A DNA stretch of 64,000 bases from assembly GCF_001904655.1 (NCBI RefSeq), contig NZ_MRCC01000012.1, positions 1 through 64,000 on the forward strand, written 5' to 3'. The stretch's first letter is position 1; the number at the start of each line of letters is the position of its first letter. The notes below the pieces were generated by a model. That model saw nothing but the letters and a program-made list of their open reading frames with translations. It had not been told where the DNA came from and did not search any database. Shown here in pieces: positions 1 through 10,000 of this stretch. The translations under genes and the position numbers were made by a program. Source of the DNA: Chroogloeocystis siderophila 5.2 s.c.1. GTDB lineage: Bacteria; Cyanobacteriota; Cyanobacteriia; Cyanobacteriales; Chroococcidiopsidaceae.

Positions 1-205
1 TCTTACGTATTTAGAACTACCATCTACTCTCTATCCTTACTTATTCAGGACTACCAAAATTTTAATGTAATTTAATCGTAAGCACGAGTAGTATCATTTT
101 TCATCATATTAGCGATCGCCTTATAATTGCGAAACTACTCAACATTATTCTGATTAAACGTGCGATCGCACTTTTCAACACATTCTTCAAAAACTCATCC
201 TATGC
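1..205. other. AT-rich intergenic, no gene seen
   Basis: I see no open frame with a recognisable product on either strand, and no tRNA or strong hairpin. Two HIP1-like GCGATCGC sites are present. The segment is the window edge, so an upstream gene's 3' flank may lie here. Confidence 0.4.
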
Positions 206-1149
206 ATGATAGACCACGATCGCCTCTTTAAAGAACTGCTGACAACATTCTTCTGGGAATTCATCAACTATTCTTTCCTGCTATTACTACTTACCTCGAA
301 CGCGACTCAATTACATTCTTAGACAAAGAACTTTTCACTGATGTCACATTAGGCGATCGCCGCGAAGTCGATTTACTTGCCAAAGCCAAGTTCAGAGAAC
401 AAGAAACATTCTTCCTCATCCACTGCGAACACCAATCACAATCCCAAACTGAGTTTGGCAGAAGGATGTTCTACTACTTTGCACGTTTATCTGAAAAATA
501 CGCCCTCCCCGTCTACCCAATAGTCATTTTTTCCTACGACACTCCACAACGCAGCGAACCGACATCATATCAAGTCACCTTCCCTGACAAAACAATCCTG
601 GAATTCAACTACAGTGTCATCCAACTCAATCGTTTGCACTGGCGCGACTTCTTAAGACAAGAAAACCCCGTAGCCGCTGCACTGATGGCAAAAATGCAAA
701 TCAAACCTCAAGAGCGATCAATAGTAAAATTAGAATGCTTGCGCCTGCTAGCCACTTTACGTCTAGATCCAGCACGAATGCAACTGATATCTGGCTTTAT
801 TGATAGCTACTTACGCCTCAACATCCAAGAAGAACAGCTATTTCAAACACAACTGAGTACACTAGGAATAGCTCAACAGGAGGAAGTGATGGAAATTGTC
901 ACCAGTTGGATGGAACAAGGTATCGAACAAGGTAGACAAGAAGGTAAACAGGAAGGTAGACAAGAAGAAGCCCAATCATTAATTTTACGCCTCCTCAACC
1001 GCCGAATTGGTGCATTCGATGCACAATTACAAGCACAAATCCAGCAACTGTCACTTTCGCAGTTAGAAAACTTAGGTGAGGCTTTATTAGACTTTAGTGA
1101 TACCTCTAATTTAATCACTTGGTTAGAGCAGCACTTAAGCAGTAACTGA
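206..1149 (+). pseudogene. Rpn family PD-(D/E)XK nuclease / putative transposase with DUF4351 tail, frameshifted
   Basis: The ATG at 206 opens a frame reading MIDHDRLFKELL, the usual start of cyanobacterial Rpn/transposase-like nucleases. After GAA TTC ATC the codon at 266-267 has only two bases. Reading resumes one frame over at 268 (LFFPAITTYLERDS) and runs unbroken to the stop at 1149. The downstream part has the nuclease core (EVDLLAKAKF followed by HCEHQSQ), the FARLSEKYALPVYP segment, a Gln/Gly/Glu-rich linker near 910-970, and a C-terminal DUF4351-like end. The Rpn family is linked to DNA cleavage and RecA-independent recombination. The longest intact frame starts only at ATG 466 and lacks the catalytic region, so one missing base inactivates the gene unless it is a sequencing error. 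Confidence 0.8.
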
Positions 1150-1160
1150 AGTTGTCTTGA

Positions 1161-1748
1161 ATGAGCGATCAGCTATCGATGAAGTTTCCTCCTCAGCATA
1201 AATACCGCTTTGTCACTTTGGCGATCGCCTCCTTGCTCATCATTCTATTAGGGATCATTCCGCTAAGAGTTGCGATCGCCCATTATCAAGCACCCCAACC
1301 TCAAGCTATCCTCACTCTCGGTGGTGGGATTGAACGTGAGAAATTCACCGCCCAATTTGCTCAACTTTATCCTCAACTCGAAATCTGGGTATCTTCCGGT
1401 ATCCCCACCAATCAAGCCCGCAGCATCTTTCAACAAGCAGGTATTTCCAACACACGAGTTCACATTGATCGCCGCGCTGTTGATACGGTAACTAATTTCA
1501 CTTCACTCATTAGTGAATTCCAACAACGCTACATAAAACACGTTTATCTTATCACCTCTGACTTTCATATGCCCCGCGCCAAAGCGATCGCGACTATTAT
1601 TTTTGGAAGTCAAGGTATCATCTTCACTCCAGTCTCAATTCCCTCCAACCATCCCCCTGAATCACAATTGCGCATTCTTCGCGACAGCACCCGTGCTGTG
1701 TTATGGTTTTTCACACGGCGTACTGGCGCTAGTTTTCATTCACGCTAG
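1161..1748 (+). CDS. YdcF-like (DUF218) membrane-anchored protein
   Basis: A 195-residue protein with an N-terminal cytoplasmic stretch and one hydrophobic segment (about residues 17-40). A DUF218/YdcF/SanA-like domain follows. The features are AILTLGGGIERE at its start, then VSSGIPTNQA, a DTVTNF segment that corresponds to the usual 'NT.EN' motif, and LITSDFHMPRAKAIA. The family is poorly defined biochemically, and some members act in envelope or polysaccharide metabolism. It lies 11 bp after the broken nuclease gene. A second DUF218 protein is at 39970-40773. Family assignment is firm; function is not. Confidence 0.75.
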   Translation: MSDQLSMKFPPQHKYRFVTLAIASLLIILLGIIPLRVAIAHYQAPQPQAILTLGGGIEREKFTAQFAQLYPQLEIWVSSGIPTNQARSIFQQAGISNTRVHIDRRAVDTVTNFTSLISEFQQRYIKHVYLITSDFHMPRAKAIATIIFGSQGIIFTPVSIPSNHPPESQLRILRDSTRAVLWFFTRRTGASFHSR

Positions 1749-1766
1749 CGCAGCGAGGCTTTTTTT
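1738..1766 (+). terminator. Weak hairpin followed by T-run after the YdcF-like gene
   Basis: Around the stop codon, CGCT and AGCG can pair across a 5-base loop and are followed by AGGC and a run of seven T. The stem is only four pairs, so this is a weak candidate. Confidence 0.3.
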
Positions 1767-1983
1767 AAAATAGAATTCTCATACTTGACAAATCAAGTTC
1801 ACTTGCGCCAGACTCGAAGCCAATTCCCTCCGCGATCTTTGTTTCATGAACCGCAACCAGTGTTGCTAAGTGAATAAAAGTACAATTTGCCTCCCTAAAC
1901 TTGAAAACACAACATTTATGCTGCTCATCTCTCTAGACTTCGGGAAGAATGAGTAGGTACAAAATAACACTACACCTTTCCAA

Positions 1984-2011
1984 GTCCCCCACTTGTGGGG
2001 GATTTAGGGGA
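1984..2011. repeat. GC-rich palindromic repeat, copy A
   Basis: AGTCCCCCACTTGTGGGGGA followed by TTTAGGGG forms a CCCCCAC...GTGGGGG palindrome. In reverse orientation the same sequence occurs at 38817-38850, and a diverged copy starts near 29684. It sits just before the acetyltransferase gene. A GTG inside the repeat is in frame with that gene and could be mistaken for its start. Confidence 0.65.
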
Positions 2012-2036
2012 TGACTTCTTCAAGCTGTCTTTAAAT

Positions 2037-2621
2037 ATGCGTCTCGATCAATACACTCTCGGCAACTATACTCCTGGCGCTCCGCTATGGAAACAACTTC
2101 TATGGTATTTTCTTGGAGAACCATTATTCCGCACTCACTGGCTACCAGTTTCAACATTCAAAGTACTCTTGCTACGCCTTTTTGGTGCCAAAATAGGTCA
2201 ACAAGTCCGCATCAAACCAGGAGTACGAGTTAAGTTTCCTTGGAGATTAACTGTAGGTGATTATACTTGGATTGGTGAAAATGCCTGGCTTGATAATGTT
2301 GCACCAATCACCATAGAAAACCATGTTTGTATCTCACAAGACGTCTATCTGTGCACAGGCAATCATGACTGGCGCGATCCTCATTTTAAACTGATCCCCA
2401 CTGCAATTTACATCGCCGAAGGTAGCTGGATTGCTGCTCGTGCTGTTGTCGGGCCTGGAGTTACTATCGGTAAAGGCGCGGTATTAGCCCTCGGTAGCGT
2501 CACAGGGCGATCGCTCGAACCAATGACAATTTATGCGGGAAACCCTGCGCAACCAATCAAACAGCGAGTCATATCAGGTACTCTTGTCATTCATCCTCAT
2601 GATTTACCGAAAATACCTTGA
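2037..2621 (+). CDS. WcaF-like colanic acid/exopolysaccharide acetyltransferase
   Basis: Left-handed beta-helix (hexapeptide repeat) acyltransferase of the WcaF/maltose O-acetyltransferase type, probably acetylating a sugar of an extracellular polysaccharide. It begins MRLDQYTLGNYTPGAP, typical of WcaF homologues. Hexapeptide turns follow (IGQQVRIKPGVRV, IGENAWLDN, GPGVTIGKGAVLALGS), with the loop CTGNHDWRDPHF carrying the expected catalytic His, and a terminal AGNPA motif. I chose ATG 2037 because the in-frame GTG at 1995 lies inside a palindromic repeat and its 14 extra residues match no family pattern. It is followed on the same strand by a WcaI-like glycosyltransferase, which supports an exopolysaccharide role. 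Confidence 0.85.
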   Translation: MRLDQYTLGNYTPGAPLWKQLLWYFLGEPLFRTHWLPVSTFKVLLLRLFGAKIGQQVRIKPGVRVKFPWRLTVGDYTWIGENAWLDNVAPITIENHVCISQDVYLCTGNHDWRDPHFKLIPTAIYIAEGSWIAARAVVGPGVTIGKGAVLALGSVTGRSLEPMTIYAGNPAQPIKQRVISGTLVIHPHDLPKIP

Positions 2622-3107
2622 TTGCAAAAATGCGATCGCCTTTTGGCATCAGTAAACGTCTTCGTAGATTGACTATCCTAATTCAATCATTTTTTTTACT
2701 CAATAAATTCAAATTTTTATTTGTAAATAATACAGCTAAGCTCACTCCTCATTAAGTATCCAAAAAACATTAAGTTTTAAAAAAACTTTGCTAATTACTA
2801 GCTATTAACGCCATTACGGTTATTTAGCTCTACTCAGCGCTGAATAAATTATGAATACGTACAATTCACGCCGTAGAAATACTTAACTGCACTACCGTAG
2901 ATTTACGCAAAGAGAATAAAGATATTTTAGGTTTTTGTAGAATTTTCCGTAAAGTTTCCGATGGAACAAACGTAAATAGAGGGTTAAATTGCTTGTGAAA
3001 TGCAATCTTTATCAAGCAGTTGTAAATTAAATAACAAGTAGTTTGGAGAAAAACTGCTGTGCATTGTTAGATTGCTTTTTTAGTTGCTCATCAGATTGGT
3101 ATAGCCG
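2622..3107. other. 486-bp intergenic region
   Basis: AT-rich, with one HIP1 site near 2631. No gene, tRNA or strong terminator was seen. It presumably holds the promoter of the glycosyltransferase gene, but no near-consensus -35/-10 pair stood out. Confidence 0.35.
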
Positions 3108-4451
3108 ATGATAGAACATTATGCACCAGGCTTGAATTTAGAAAATTTTAAAATACTACAGCCTAGTAATGAAAAAACATCAGAACTGCAACCGACTTTT
3201 AACTTATCTATTTTTACGCAGTTCTATCCTCCTGATTATGCAGCAACAGGGCAACTTATTGAAGAGTTGGCAACTCAATTAGGTCGCCTCGGTATTCATG
3301 TACAAGTTTTTACAGGGCAGCCAGGGTACGCTTTTCGTAAAGATTCTGCCCCAGCCAAAGAAAGATTAAATCGAGTTTCAGTACAGCGATCGCGCACATC
3401 TCGCCTTTGCCCTGCAAGAATTCGTGGCAAAGCAATTAATGGATTATTTTTTTTTCTGCGCTGCGTATTTCATGTATTTAAAAATTCAGGTAAGAAAGAT
3501 ATTTTACTATTAACCAGCGCACCACCTTTCTTACCAATTGTTGGCTATATTGCTCAGCTATTTTTTGGCACTCCCTACATCTGTTTACTGTATGATTTGT
3601 ATCCTGATGTAGCAGTAGAACTTAATCTAGTCTCCTCTACAAATTGGCTAGTTAAAGCTTGGGATCGGATCAATAAACAAGTTTGGAAAAAGGCAGACGG
3701 CTTAATTGTACTGAGTTCTACAATGAAGGAACGAGTACAAACAAAATGTCCCGAAGTAAGTGACAAAATTTCAATTATTCACAACTGGGCTAACCCTAAT
3801 TGGATAGTTCCCATAGCAAAACAGAAAAATTGGTTTGCACTCAAGTACGATTTAGTCAAGAAATTCATAGTTTTGTACTCAGGTAATATGGGACGCTGCC
3901 ATGAAATGGATACGATATTAGAAGCAGCTTTCCAACTACAAAATGAGCAAATTCAATTTGTTTTTATTGGCGGTGGCGCTAAGCGACAAATTTGCATTGA
4001 ACAAGTGAAAAAGCTAGGTCTAACGAATTGCCAATTTTTACCGTATCAAGACAAACAAGATCTTCCTTATTCCCTAACAGCGTGCGATTTATCATTAGTA
4101 AGTATTAGCTCAGGAATGGAAGGAATTGTTGCTCCTAGCAAGTTATATGGTATTTTAGCTGCTGGACGTCCCGTTGCTGCAATTTGCGAATCTAACTCTT
4201 ATTTACGATCGCTACTATCCGAAGCAAATTGTGGTGCAGCTTTTAGTAACGGTGATGCAGACGGTTTGGTAATGTTTATCCGGCGTCTAGCAAATGATCG
4301 CTACTTAGCAGAACAAATGGGCGATGCAGGTAGGCGTTATCTTCAATCCAATTTCACACCAGAAATTATTGCTAAACAATACTCAAAAGTCTTGAGTACA
4401 GCAGTTGAACTCCAAAAAAGTAAAGCAGAAGCAAAAAGCAAATTACGTTAG
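3108..4451 (+). CDS. WcaI-like group 1 (GT4) glycosyltransferase
   Basis: A 447-residue GT-B fold glycosyltransferase of the WcaI family, expected to add a sugar to a lipid-linked exopolysaccharide intermediate at the cytoplasmic membrane. The N-terminal Rossmann half has FYPPDYAATGQLIEELA and VFTGQPGYAF, and a hydrophobic stretch follows near residues 110-160 (LLLTSAPPFLPIVGYIAQ). The C-terminal half has LYSGNMGRCHEMDTI, VFIGGGAKR, and the donor-binding region SSGMEGIVAPSKLYGILAAG. A 250-bp gap separates it from the BY-kinase gene on the same strand. Acceptor and donor cannot be read from the sequence. Confidence 0.85.
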   Translation: MIEHYAPGLNLENFKILQPSNEKTSELQPTFNLSIFTQFYPPDYAATGQLIEELATQLGRLGIHVQVFTGQPGYAFRKDSAPAKERLNRVSVQRSRTSRLCPARIRGKAINGLFFFLRCVFHVFKNSGKKDILLLTSAPPFLPIVGYIAQLFFGTPYICLLYDLYPDVAVELNLVSSTNWLVKAWDRINKQVWKKADGLIVLSSTMKERVQTKCPEVSDKISIIHNWANPNWIVPIAKQKNWFALKYDLVKKFIVLYSGNMGRCHEMDTILEAAFQLQNEQIQFVFIGGGAKRQICIEQVKKLGLTNCQFLPYQDKQDLPYSLTACDLSLVSISSGMEGIVAPSKLYGILAAGRPVAAICESNSYLRSLLSEANCGAAFSNGDADGLVMFIRRLANDRYLAEQMGDAGRRYLQSNFTPEIIAKQYSKVLSTAVELQKSKAEAKSKLR

Positions 4452-4703
4452 TTAGAATAACAAATTTGCAGGTGGGTATGAATTGTTAATAATTGGTTGT
4501 CATGTTTTAGTAAATATGTGAGCATTAAACCTTTTTTTCTAGTTGGCAAATAGGTACATAAAAGCAATCACTAATTTTCAACATTTTTTGAATTTAATAT
4601 TTACTCATTGTCAGCTTCTATACAGATTTTCACCTATTTACTTAACTAACTATTACTTATTAGCAATTCTCATATCAAAAGTCAGCGAGAGGAATTATAT
4701 ATT

Positions 4704-6947
4704 ATGGAAGAGCAGATAAAAAATCAACTACTTTTTGAAAGAAATGGCAATGGGAAACACCCCCAACCCTTGCTACCTATTATTAATACTCCTTTGCCAA
4801 TTCCTGATCCAACAGATGAGTGGGATCTCCGTCAGCTTCTAGCATTAATTCGTCGTCGCGCACTCGTTTTAGGTAGTGTGGCGATCGCACTATCAGCAAG
4901 CGTTGGTTTTTGGACTTTCACGCGTCAACCCAAGTATGAAGGTGGATTTCAACTTCTTGTCGAACCTGTAACAGCCGAGAGTCAACTTGAAGGATTAACA
5001 CAAATTCCTGGCGTTAGTACCCAAATGCAAAAAGAAGGCTTGGATTACGATACGCAAATTCAAGTCTTACGCAGCCCTGAATTAATGGCTCCAATTATCA
5101 AAGAAATTGCAACGCGTTATCCTGATGTTAACTACACTTCTTTGCTTGCCGATTTAAGTATTAATCGCTTTCAAGAAACTAAAATTTTAGATATTCGTTA
5201 TCAAGATTCTGATCCACAAAAAATTCAGTATATCTTGCAGCAACTTACTGCTGGATTTCTTAAATATAGCTTGCAAGAACGACAAACAAATTTGCGTCAA
5301 GGAATTCAGTTTGTCGATGAACAAATGCCACAGTTACAAGAGCGAGTCAATACTTTACAAAAACAATTACAACAATTTCGTCAAGAATATAATTTTATTG
5401 ATCCAGAAGTTAAAGCTGAACAGTTATCTCAGCAAGTTAGTACGATCAAACTACAACGGCTTGAAACACAAAAAGCTTTAGCAGAAACTCGTGCTTTATA
5501 TACAGCGCTACAAGGTAAAGCAGGCGCTCAACTTGCCGAAACTGTAATTCTAAATCCTAACTTACAAGACCAGTCTGAAGCATCACAAGCTTTAAATGCA
5601 TCTTCCGTATATCAAAACCTCGTGACGCAATTGCGTGAGATAGATAGCCAAATTGCCGCTGAATCTACTCGCTTTCAAGAAGATAGTCCCATTCTACTTA
5701 CTTTGCGCCAGAAGCGTGAAAACTTATTACCAGTACTGCGCCAAGAAGCTCAACGAGTTTTAAGCAACACATTAGTTGAGGTATCTAATCAAATTTCTGG
5801 TTTAGAAGTTCGTGCAGCCAAAATTGCGCAAGCTGAAGATAATCTTAATCAACAAATTCAACAGTTACCTACTTTGGCGCGGCAATATACAGACTTACAA
5901 CGCGAATTAAAAGTCGCCACTGAAAGTTTGAACCGCTTTTTAGAAAAACGCGAATCACTGCAAATTGAAACAGCGCAAAAGGAAATTCCTTGGCAAACGA
6001 TCGCAGCACCTCAACTGACTCAAGAAGAACCAATCTCACCTAATATCAAACGCAATCTCATTTTAGGTACTATCGCTGGTCTTTTAGCAGGAATGGGTGC
6101 AGCGTTGTTAGCAGAACGATTAGATAATGTCTTTCATTCGCCTGACGATCTCAAAGAAATCATAAAACTGCCACTGCTTGGCACAATTCCTTTTCGTAAA
6201 TCTATACCACCAGCAACACCAGCAGCTGAGATAGAAGTTGTTAAAAAATCAGAAGGTATTCAACTGCTGCTTGATAGTTTCAGCAACTCTCAAGGGGAGA
6301 GCTATTTCCCCTTCTTAGAAGCGTTTCGCTCGTTACACACAAACATCAACTTTTTAGGTTCTGATACACCCATTCATTCCTTAGTCATTAGCTCCGCATC
6401 CCATGCTGATGGTAAATCAACTACTGCTGTACACCTCGCACAAGCTGCGGCTGCGATGGGACAGCGCGTTCTACTCGTTGACGCTGATTTACGGCTACCT
6501 CAGGTACATAATAAACTCAATCTACCCAACGAAGCAGGGTTAAGTAATGTCATTACAACCAGCTTACCTGTAGACGATGCCATTCAGCGATCGCCACTGT
6601 GGGAAAATCTCTACGTTCTTACTTCGGGACCCATTCCTCCTGATCCTGTCAAGCTGCTTTCTTCTAAAAAGATGCAGCAAATTATGGCACAACTGCGACA
6701 AAGCTTTGACCTAGTTATCTACGATACGCCACCTATGTTAGGACTTGCGGATAGTAGCCTACTTGCTCCCTACACCGCAGGAATTGTCTTAGTCGTCCGC
6801 ATGGGTAAAACGGATCGTTCGCTTCTCGCCCAAGCTTTAGACCGCTTAAAAATGTCGCCTGCAACGATCCTGGGTACAGTATGTAACGGTGTGAAAAACT
6901 ACGATTTTGCACCATACAATTACTACTACTATAAGCCTCAAGTTTAA
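4704..6947 (+). CDS. Wzz/BY-kinase: polysaccharide chain-length determinant fused to tyrosine autokinase
   Basis: A 747-residue inner-membrane protein controlling length and export of exopolysaccharide. A Wzz domain starts near residue 40, with a first membrane segment at about 53-71. A long Gln-rich coiled coil spans about 200-430 and a second membrane segment about 450-470. The cytoplasmic kinase has Walker A SHADGKSTT (~565-575), Walker A' LLVDADLRLPQ (~590) and Walker B DLVIYDTPP (~670). It ends in a tyrosine cluster (YNYYYY), the usual autophosphorylation tail. Walker A reads ADGKST where many homologues have GEGKST. It follows the WcaI-like gene; the Wza-type exporter and flippase are not in this window. 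Confidence 0.92.
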   Translation: MEEQIKNQLLFERNGNGKHPQPLLPIINTPLPIPDPTDEWDLRQLLALIRRRALVLGSVAIALSASVGFWTFTRQPKYEGGFQLLVEPVTAESQLEGLTQIPGVSTQMQKEGLDYDTQIQVLRSPELMAPIIKEIATRYPDVNYTSLLADLSINRFQETKILDIRYQDSDPQKIQYILQQLTAGFLKYSLQERQTNLRQGIQFVDEQMPQLQERVNTLQKQLQQFRQEYNFIDPEVKAEQLSQQVSTIKLQRLETQKALAETRALYTALQGKAGAQLAETVILNPNLQDQSEASQALNASSVYQNLVTQLREIDSQIAAESTRFQEDSPILLTLRQKRENLLPVLRQEAQRVLSNTLVEVSNQISGLEVRAAKIAQAEDNLNQQIQQLPTLARQYTDLQRELKVATESLNRFLEKRESLQIETAQKEIPWQTIAAPQLTQEEPISPNIKRNLILGTIAGLLAGMGAALLAERLDNVFHSPDDLKEIIKLPLLGTIPFRKSIPPATPAAEIEVVKKSEGIQLLLDSFSNSQGESYFPFLEAFRSLHTNINFLGSDTPIHSLVISSASHADGKSTTAVHLAQAAAAMGQRVLLVDADLRLPQVHNKLNLPNEAGLSNVITTSLPVDDAIQRSPLWENLYVLTSGPIPPDPVKLLSSKKMQQIMAQLRQSFDLVIYDTPPMLGLADSSLLAPYTAGIVLVVRMGKTDRSLLAQALDRLKMSPATILGTVCNGVKNYDFAPYNYYYYKPQV

Positions 6948-7037
6948 AATACATTACAGGGATGAGGAGTGTGGAGCGAGGGGCTAGAGAACATCATACT
7001 ATTTCTCTTCTGCGCCCTCTGCTCCCCTGCTTTGGCT
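6948..7037. other. Short spacer between convergent genes with purine/pyrimidine-rich arms
   Basis: Between the kinase gene (+) and gltB (-), a G/A-rich arm (GGAGCGAGGGGC near 6972) faces a C/T-rich arm (GCCCTCTGCTCCCCTG near 7014). They can pair imperfectly and may act as a bidirectional terminator. Similar arms are common dispersed repeats in cyanobacteria. Confidence 0.35.
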
Positions 7038-10000
7038 TTACTGCACAGAACTCAACTCTTTCTGGACAGCAGCCTCTGGACTATCAGCTTCTGAAGGTGG
7101 TACAACTTGCCAAAACTGCGGTAAGTACTCTGACCAGTTTTCCAGAATTCGTTTCGCCTTCGGTGACTTTGTGCGTTCGACATGGGCTGCGATCAACTCT
7201 TTCAATTGTTTTTCCCCTGCGGGGCTATTCACCCGTTGCAGTTTAACGATTTCGGGATTGACGAATGCGGGGAAGTTACTATCTTCATCGAGGAAGTATG
7301 CTAAACCCCCAGTCATTCCAGCACCTACGTTTCTACCAGCTTTACCCAAGACGACAATCACACCACCTGTCATATATTCGCAGCAGTGATCGCCTGCACC
7401 CTCAATCACAGCGGTTCCCTTGGAGTTACGTACCGCAAAGCGCTCGCCAGCAATACCGTTCGCAAACAGCGTACCACCTGTAGCACCATACAAACAAGTA
7501 TTACCCACAATCACGTTTTGCTCAGGTGCATAAGTTGCCTCGGCTGGAGGTTTAATAATAATTTCACCACCGTGCATTCCTTTACCAACGTAATCGTTTG
7601 CTTCGCCTTCGAGCGTTAAGATCATCCCAGGCAAGTTAAACGCACCAAAGCTTTGTCCGACACTACCTTTGAAGTTGAGATTGATTTGTCCTTCAAAGCC
7701 AGTATTACCGTATTGAGCCGCGATCGCTCCCGCGAGTCTCGCGCCTACTGTTCGATCTGTATTGACAATGACTAAATCTTTAGTAGCACTAGATTGATTG
7801 CGAATCGCGGCTTGAATATCTGCATCAGCAAGTAATTCATCATCAATTACAGGACCATTACTGTGAACCGTTTCATGATTTAGCCATGCGCGATCTTCTC
7901 GCGTGTCTGGTAACTGCGTAATACAGTCGAGATTGAGCGTTTGTGTTTTTGTCAGTTTTATACCTTCGCGCACTTTGAGTAAATCAGCACGTCCGACAAT
8001 GTCAGTCAGTGAGCGATAACCGAGTTTTGCTAAGAGTCCGCGTACTTCTTCCGCAATAAAATAGAAGAAGTTGACGACGTGTTCTGCCATACCAGGAAAG
8101 CGCTGTCGCAGTTCTTCTTTTTGGCTCGCAACTCCCACGGGGCAGTTATTTGTGTGACAAATACGTGCCATAATGCAGCCTTCGGCAATCATCGCAATCG
8201 ACCCGAAGCCGAATTCTTCCGCGCCCATCAACGCACCCATAAGAACATCCCAGCCGCTCTTGAAGCCACCATCGACACGTAGAATCACGCGATCGCGTAA
8301 TTTATTATCCATCAACACGCGATGTACTTCGGTGAGTCCAAGTTCCCAAGGTCCACCTGCGTGCTTAATTGAAGATAAGGGCGATGCCCCTGTTCCGCCA
8401 TCGTGTCCCGAAATTTGAATAATATCCGCATTTGCCTTAGCAACACCCGCAGCAACAGTACCGATACCCACCTCAGCAACTAACTTGACTGATACTTGGG
8501 CTTGAGGGTTAATTTGATGCAAGTCAAAAATTAACTGTGCCAAGTCTTCAATCGAGTAAATATCATGATGAGGCGGTGGCGAAATGAGCGTCACCCCAGG
8601 CTTAGAACGCCGCAGCATGGCAATATAAGGGCTAACTTTCTTCCCTGGTAGTTGTCCGCCTTCGCCTGGTTTAGCACCTTGCGCAATTTTAATTTCAATT
8701 TGCTTGGCGTTCATCAAGTACTCAGGTGTCACGCCAAAGCGTCCTGAAGCGACTTGCTTAATTGCTGACGATGCGGTATCGCCATTTTTCAAGCCTTTCA
8801 AATGCGGTAGCAACGGCGAATGTCCTTGTGCATCGACATCATCGAGGATATGATAGCGTATCGGATCTTCTCCACCTTCTCCTGAATTTGATTTACCACC
8901 AATGCGGTTCATTGCGATCGCCAGCGTTTCATGCGCTTCGCGCGATAGCGCCCCTAAGGACATTCCACCAGTACAAAATCGCTTGACAATTTCAGTAATC
9001 GGTTCAACTTCTTCTTTAGCAATGGGTGCGCGGTCTGAATTAAAGTCGAGTAAATCGCGCAGCGCGGTGACTGGCCGGTGTTCTAAAAGTTGACGATAAA
9101 CTTCGTAGTGGTCGTAATTGTTTCGATCGGCGATCGCTTTATGCAGCGCTTTTGCCAGTTCTGGGCTATTCATGTGATACTCACCGCCAGGGCGATACTG
9201 AACAAACCCGAAGTTTTCTAATTTCTTAACGGTTAATTCGGGAAAAGCCCGCTGATGGAACGACAAAACTTCCTGTGCCAGTTCGCAAATACTCAAACCA
9301 CTCAAGCGCGAAGTTGTTCCATAAAATCCAAGTTCTAATAAGTCTCGCGCAATGCCGATCGCTTCAAAAATTTGCGCTCCTTGGTAACTTGTGAGTAGGG
9401 AAATTCCCATCTTCGAGAGAATCTTGAGAATTCCTGCTTCTACCGCCTTACGATAGTTATTTAGCGCTTGATCGAGCGTAATCGCGGCAATTTTTCCGCG
9501 TTCCATAAACTGCTGCGTTTTCGGGTCAGACCACCAACTTTGCACCGTTTCTAAAGCCAGATACGGACACACAGCGCTAGCACCATAACCAATCAAGCAC
9601 GCGAAATGATGTGTACTCCAGCACTGTGCGGTATCAACCACCAACGAGGCTTTCATCCGCAGTCCTTCCCGAATTAGGTGATGGTGAACAGCACCAACGG
9701 CGAGTAATGGCGGGATATAGCTTGATTCTTCTGAAAGAGGATAGGCGCGATCGCTTAAAATCAAAATTGTGTTGCCGTCTTTTACCGCTGCTGCTGCCTG
9801 TTCGCACAACTTTCTCACCGCGATTTCTAAGCCTTGAGGACCTGATGCAATCTCAAACAGCGTAGACAACATAGCACAAGCAAAGCCTGATTCTTTGATT
9901 GCGGTTAAATCTCCCGCCTGCAACACTGGAGAATCGAGTTTCAAGCGTTTTGCGTATTCTGGTTTAGCCTCAAGCAAGTTTCCGCGTTCGCCGAGTTCCA

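Noticed and set aside
6962-7246. Open frame of 94 codons on the plus strand overlapping the gltB end
   Set aside because: It lies mostly antisense to the conserved C-terminus of glutamate synthase and has no recognisable motif.
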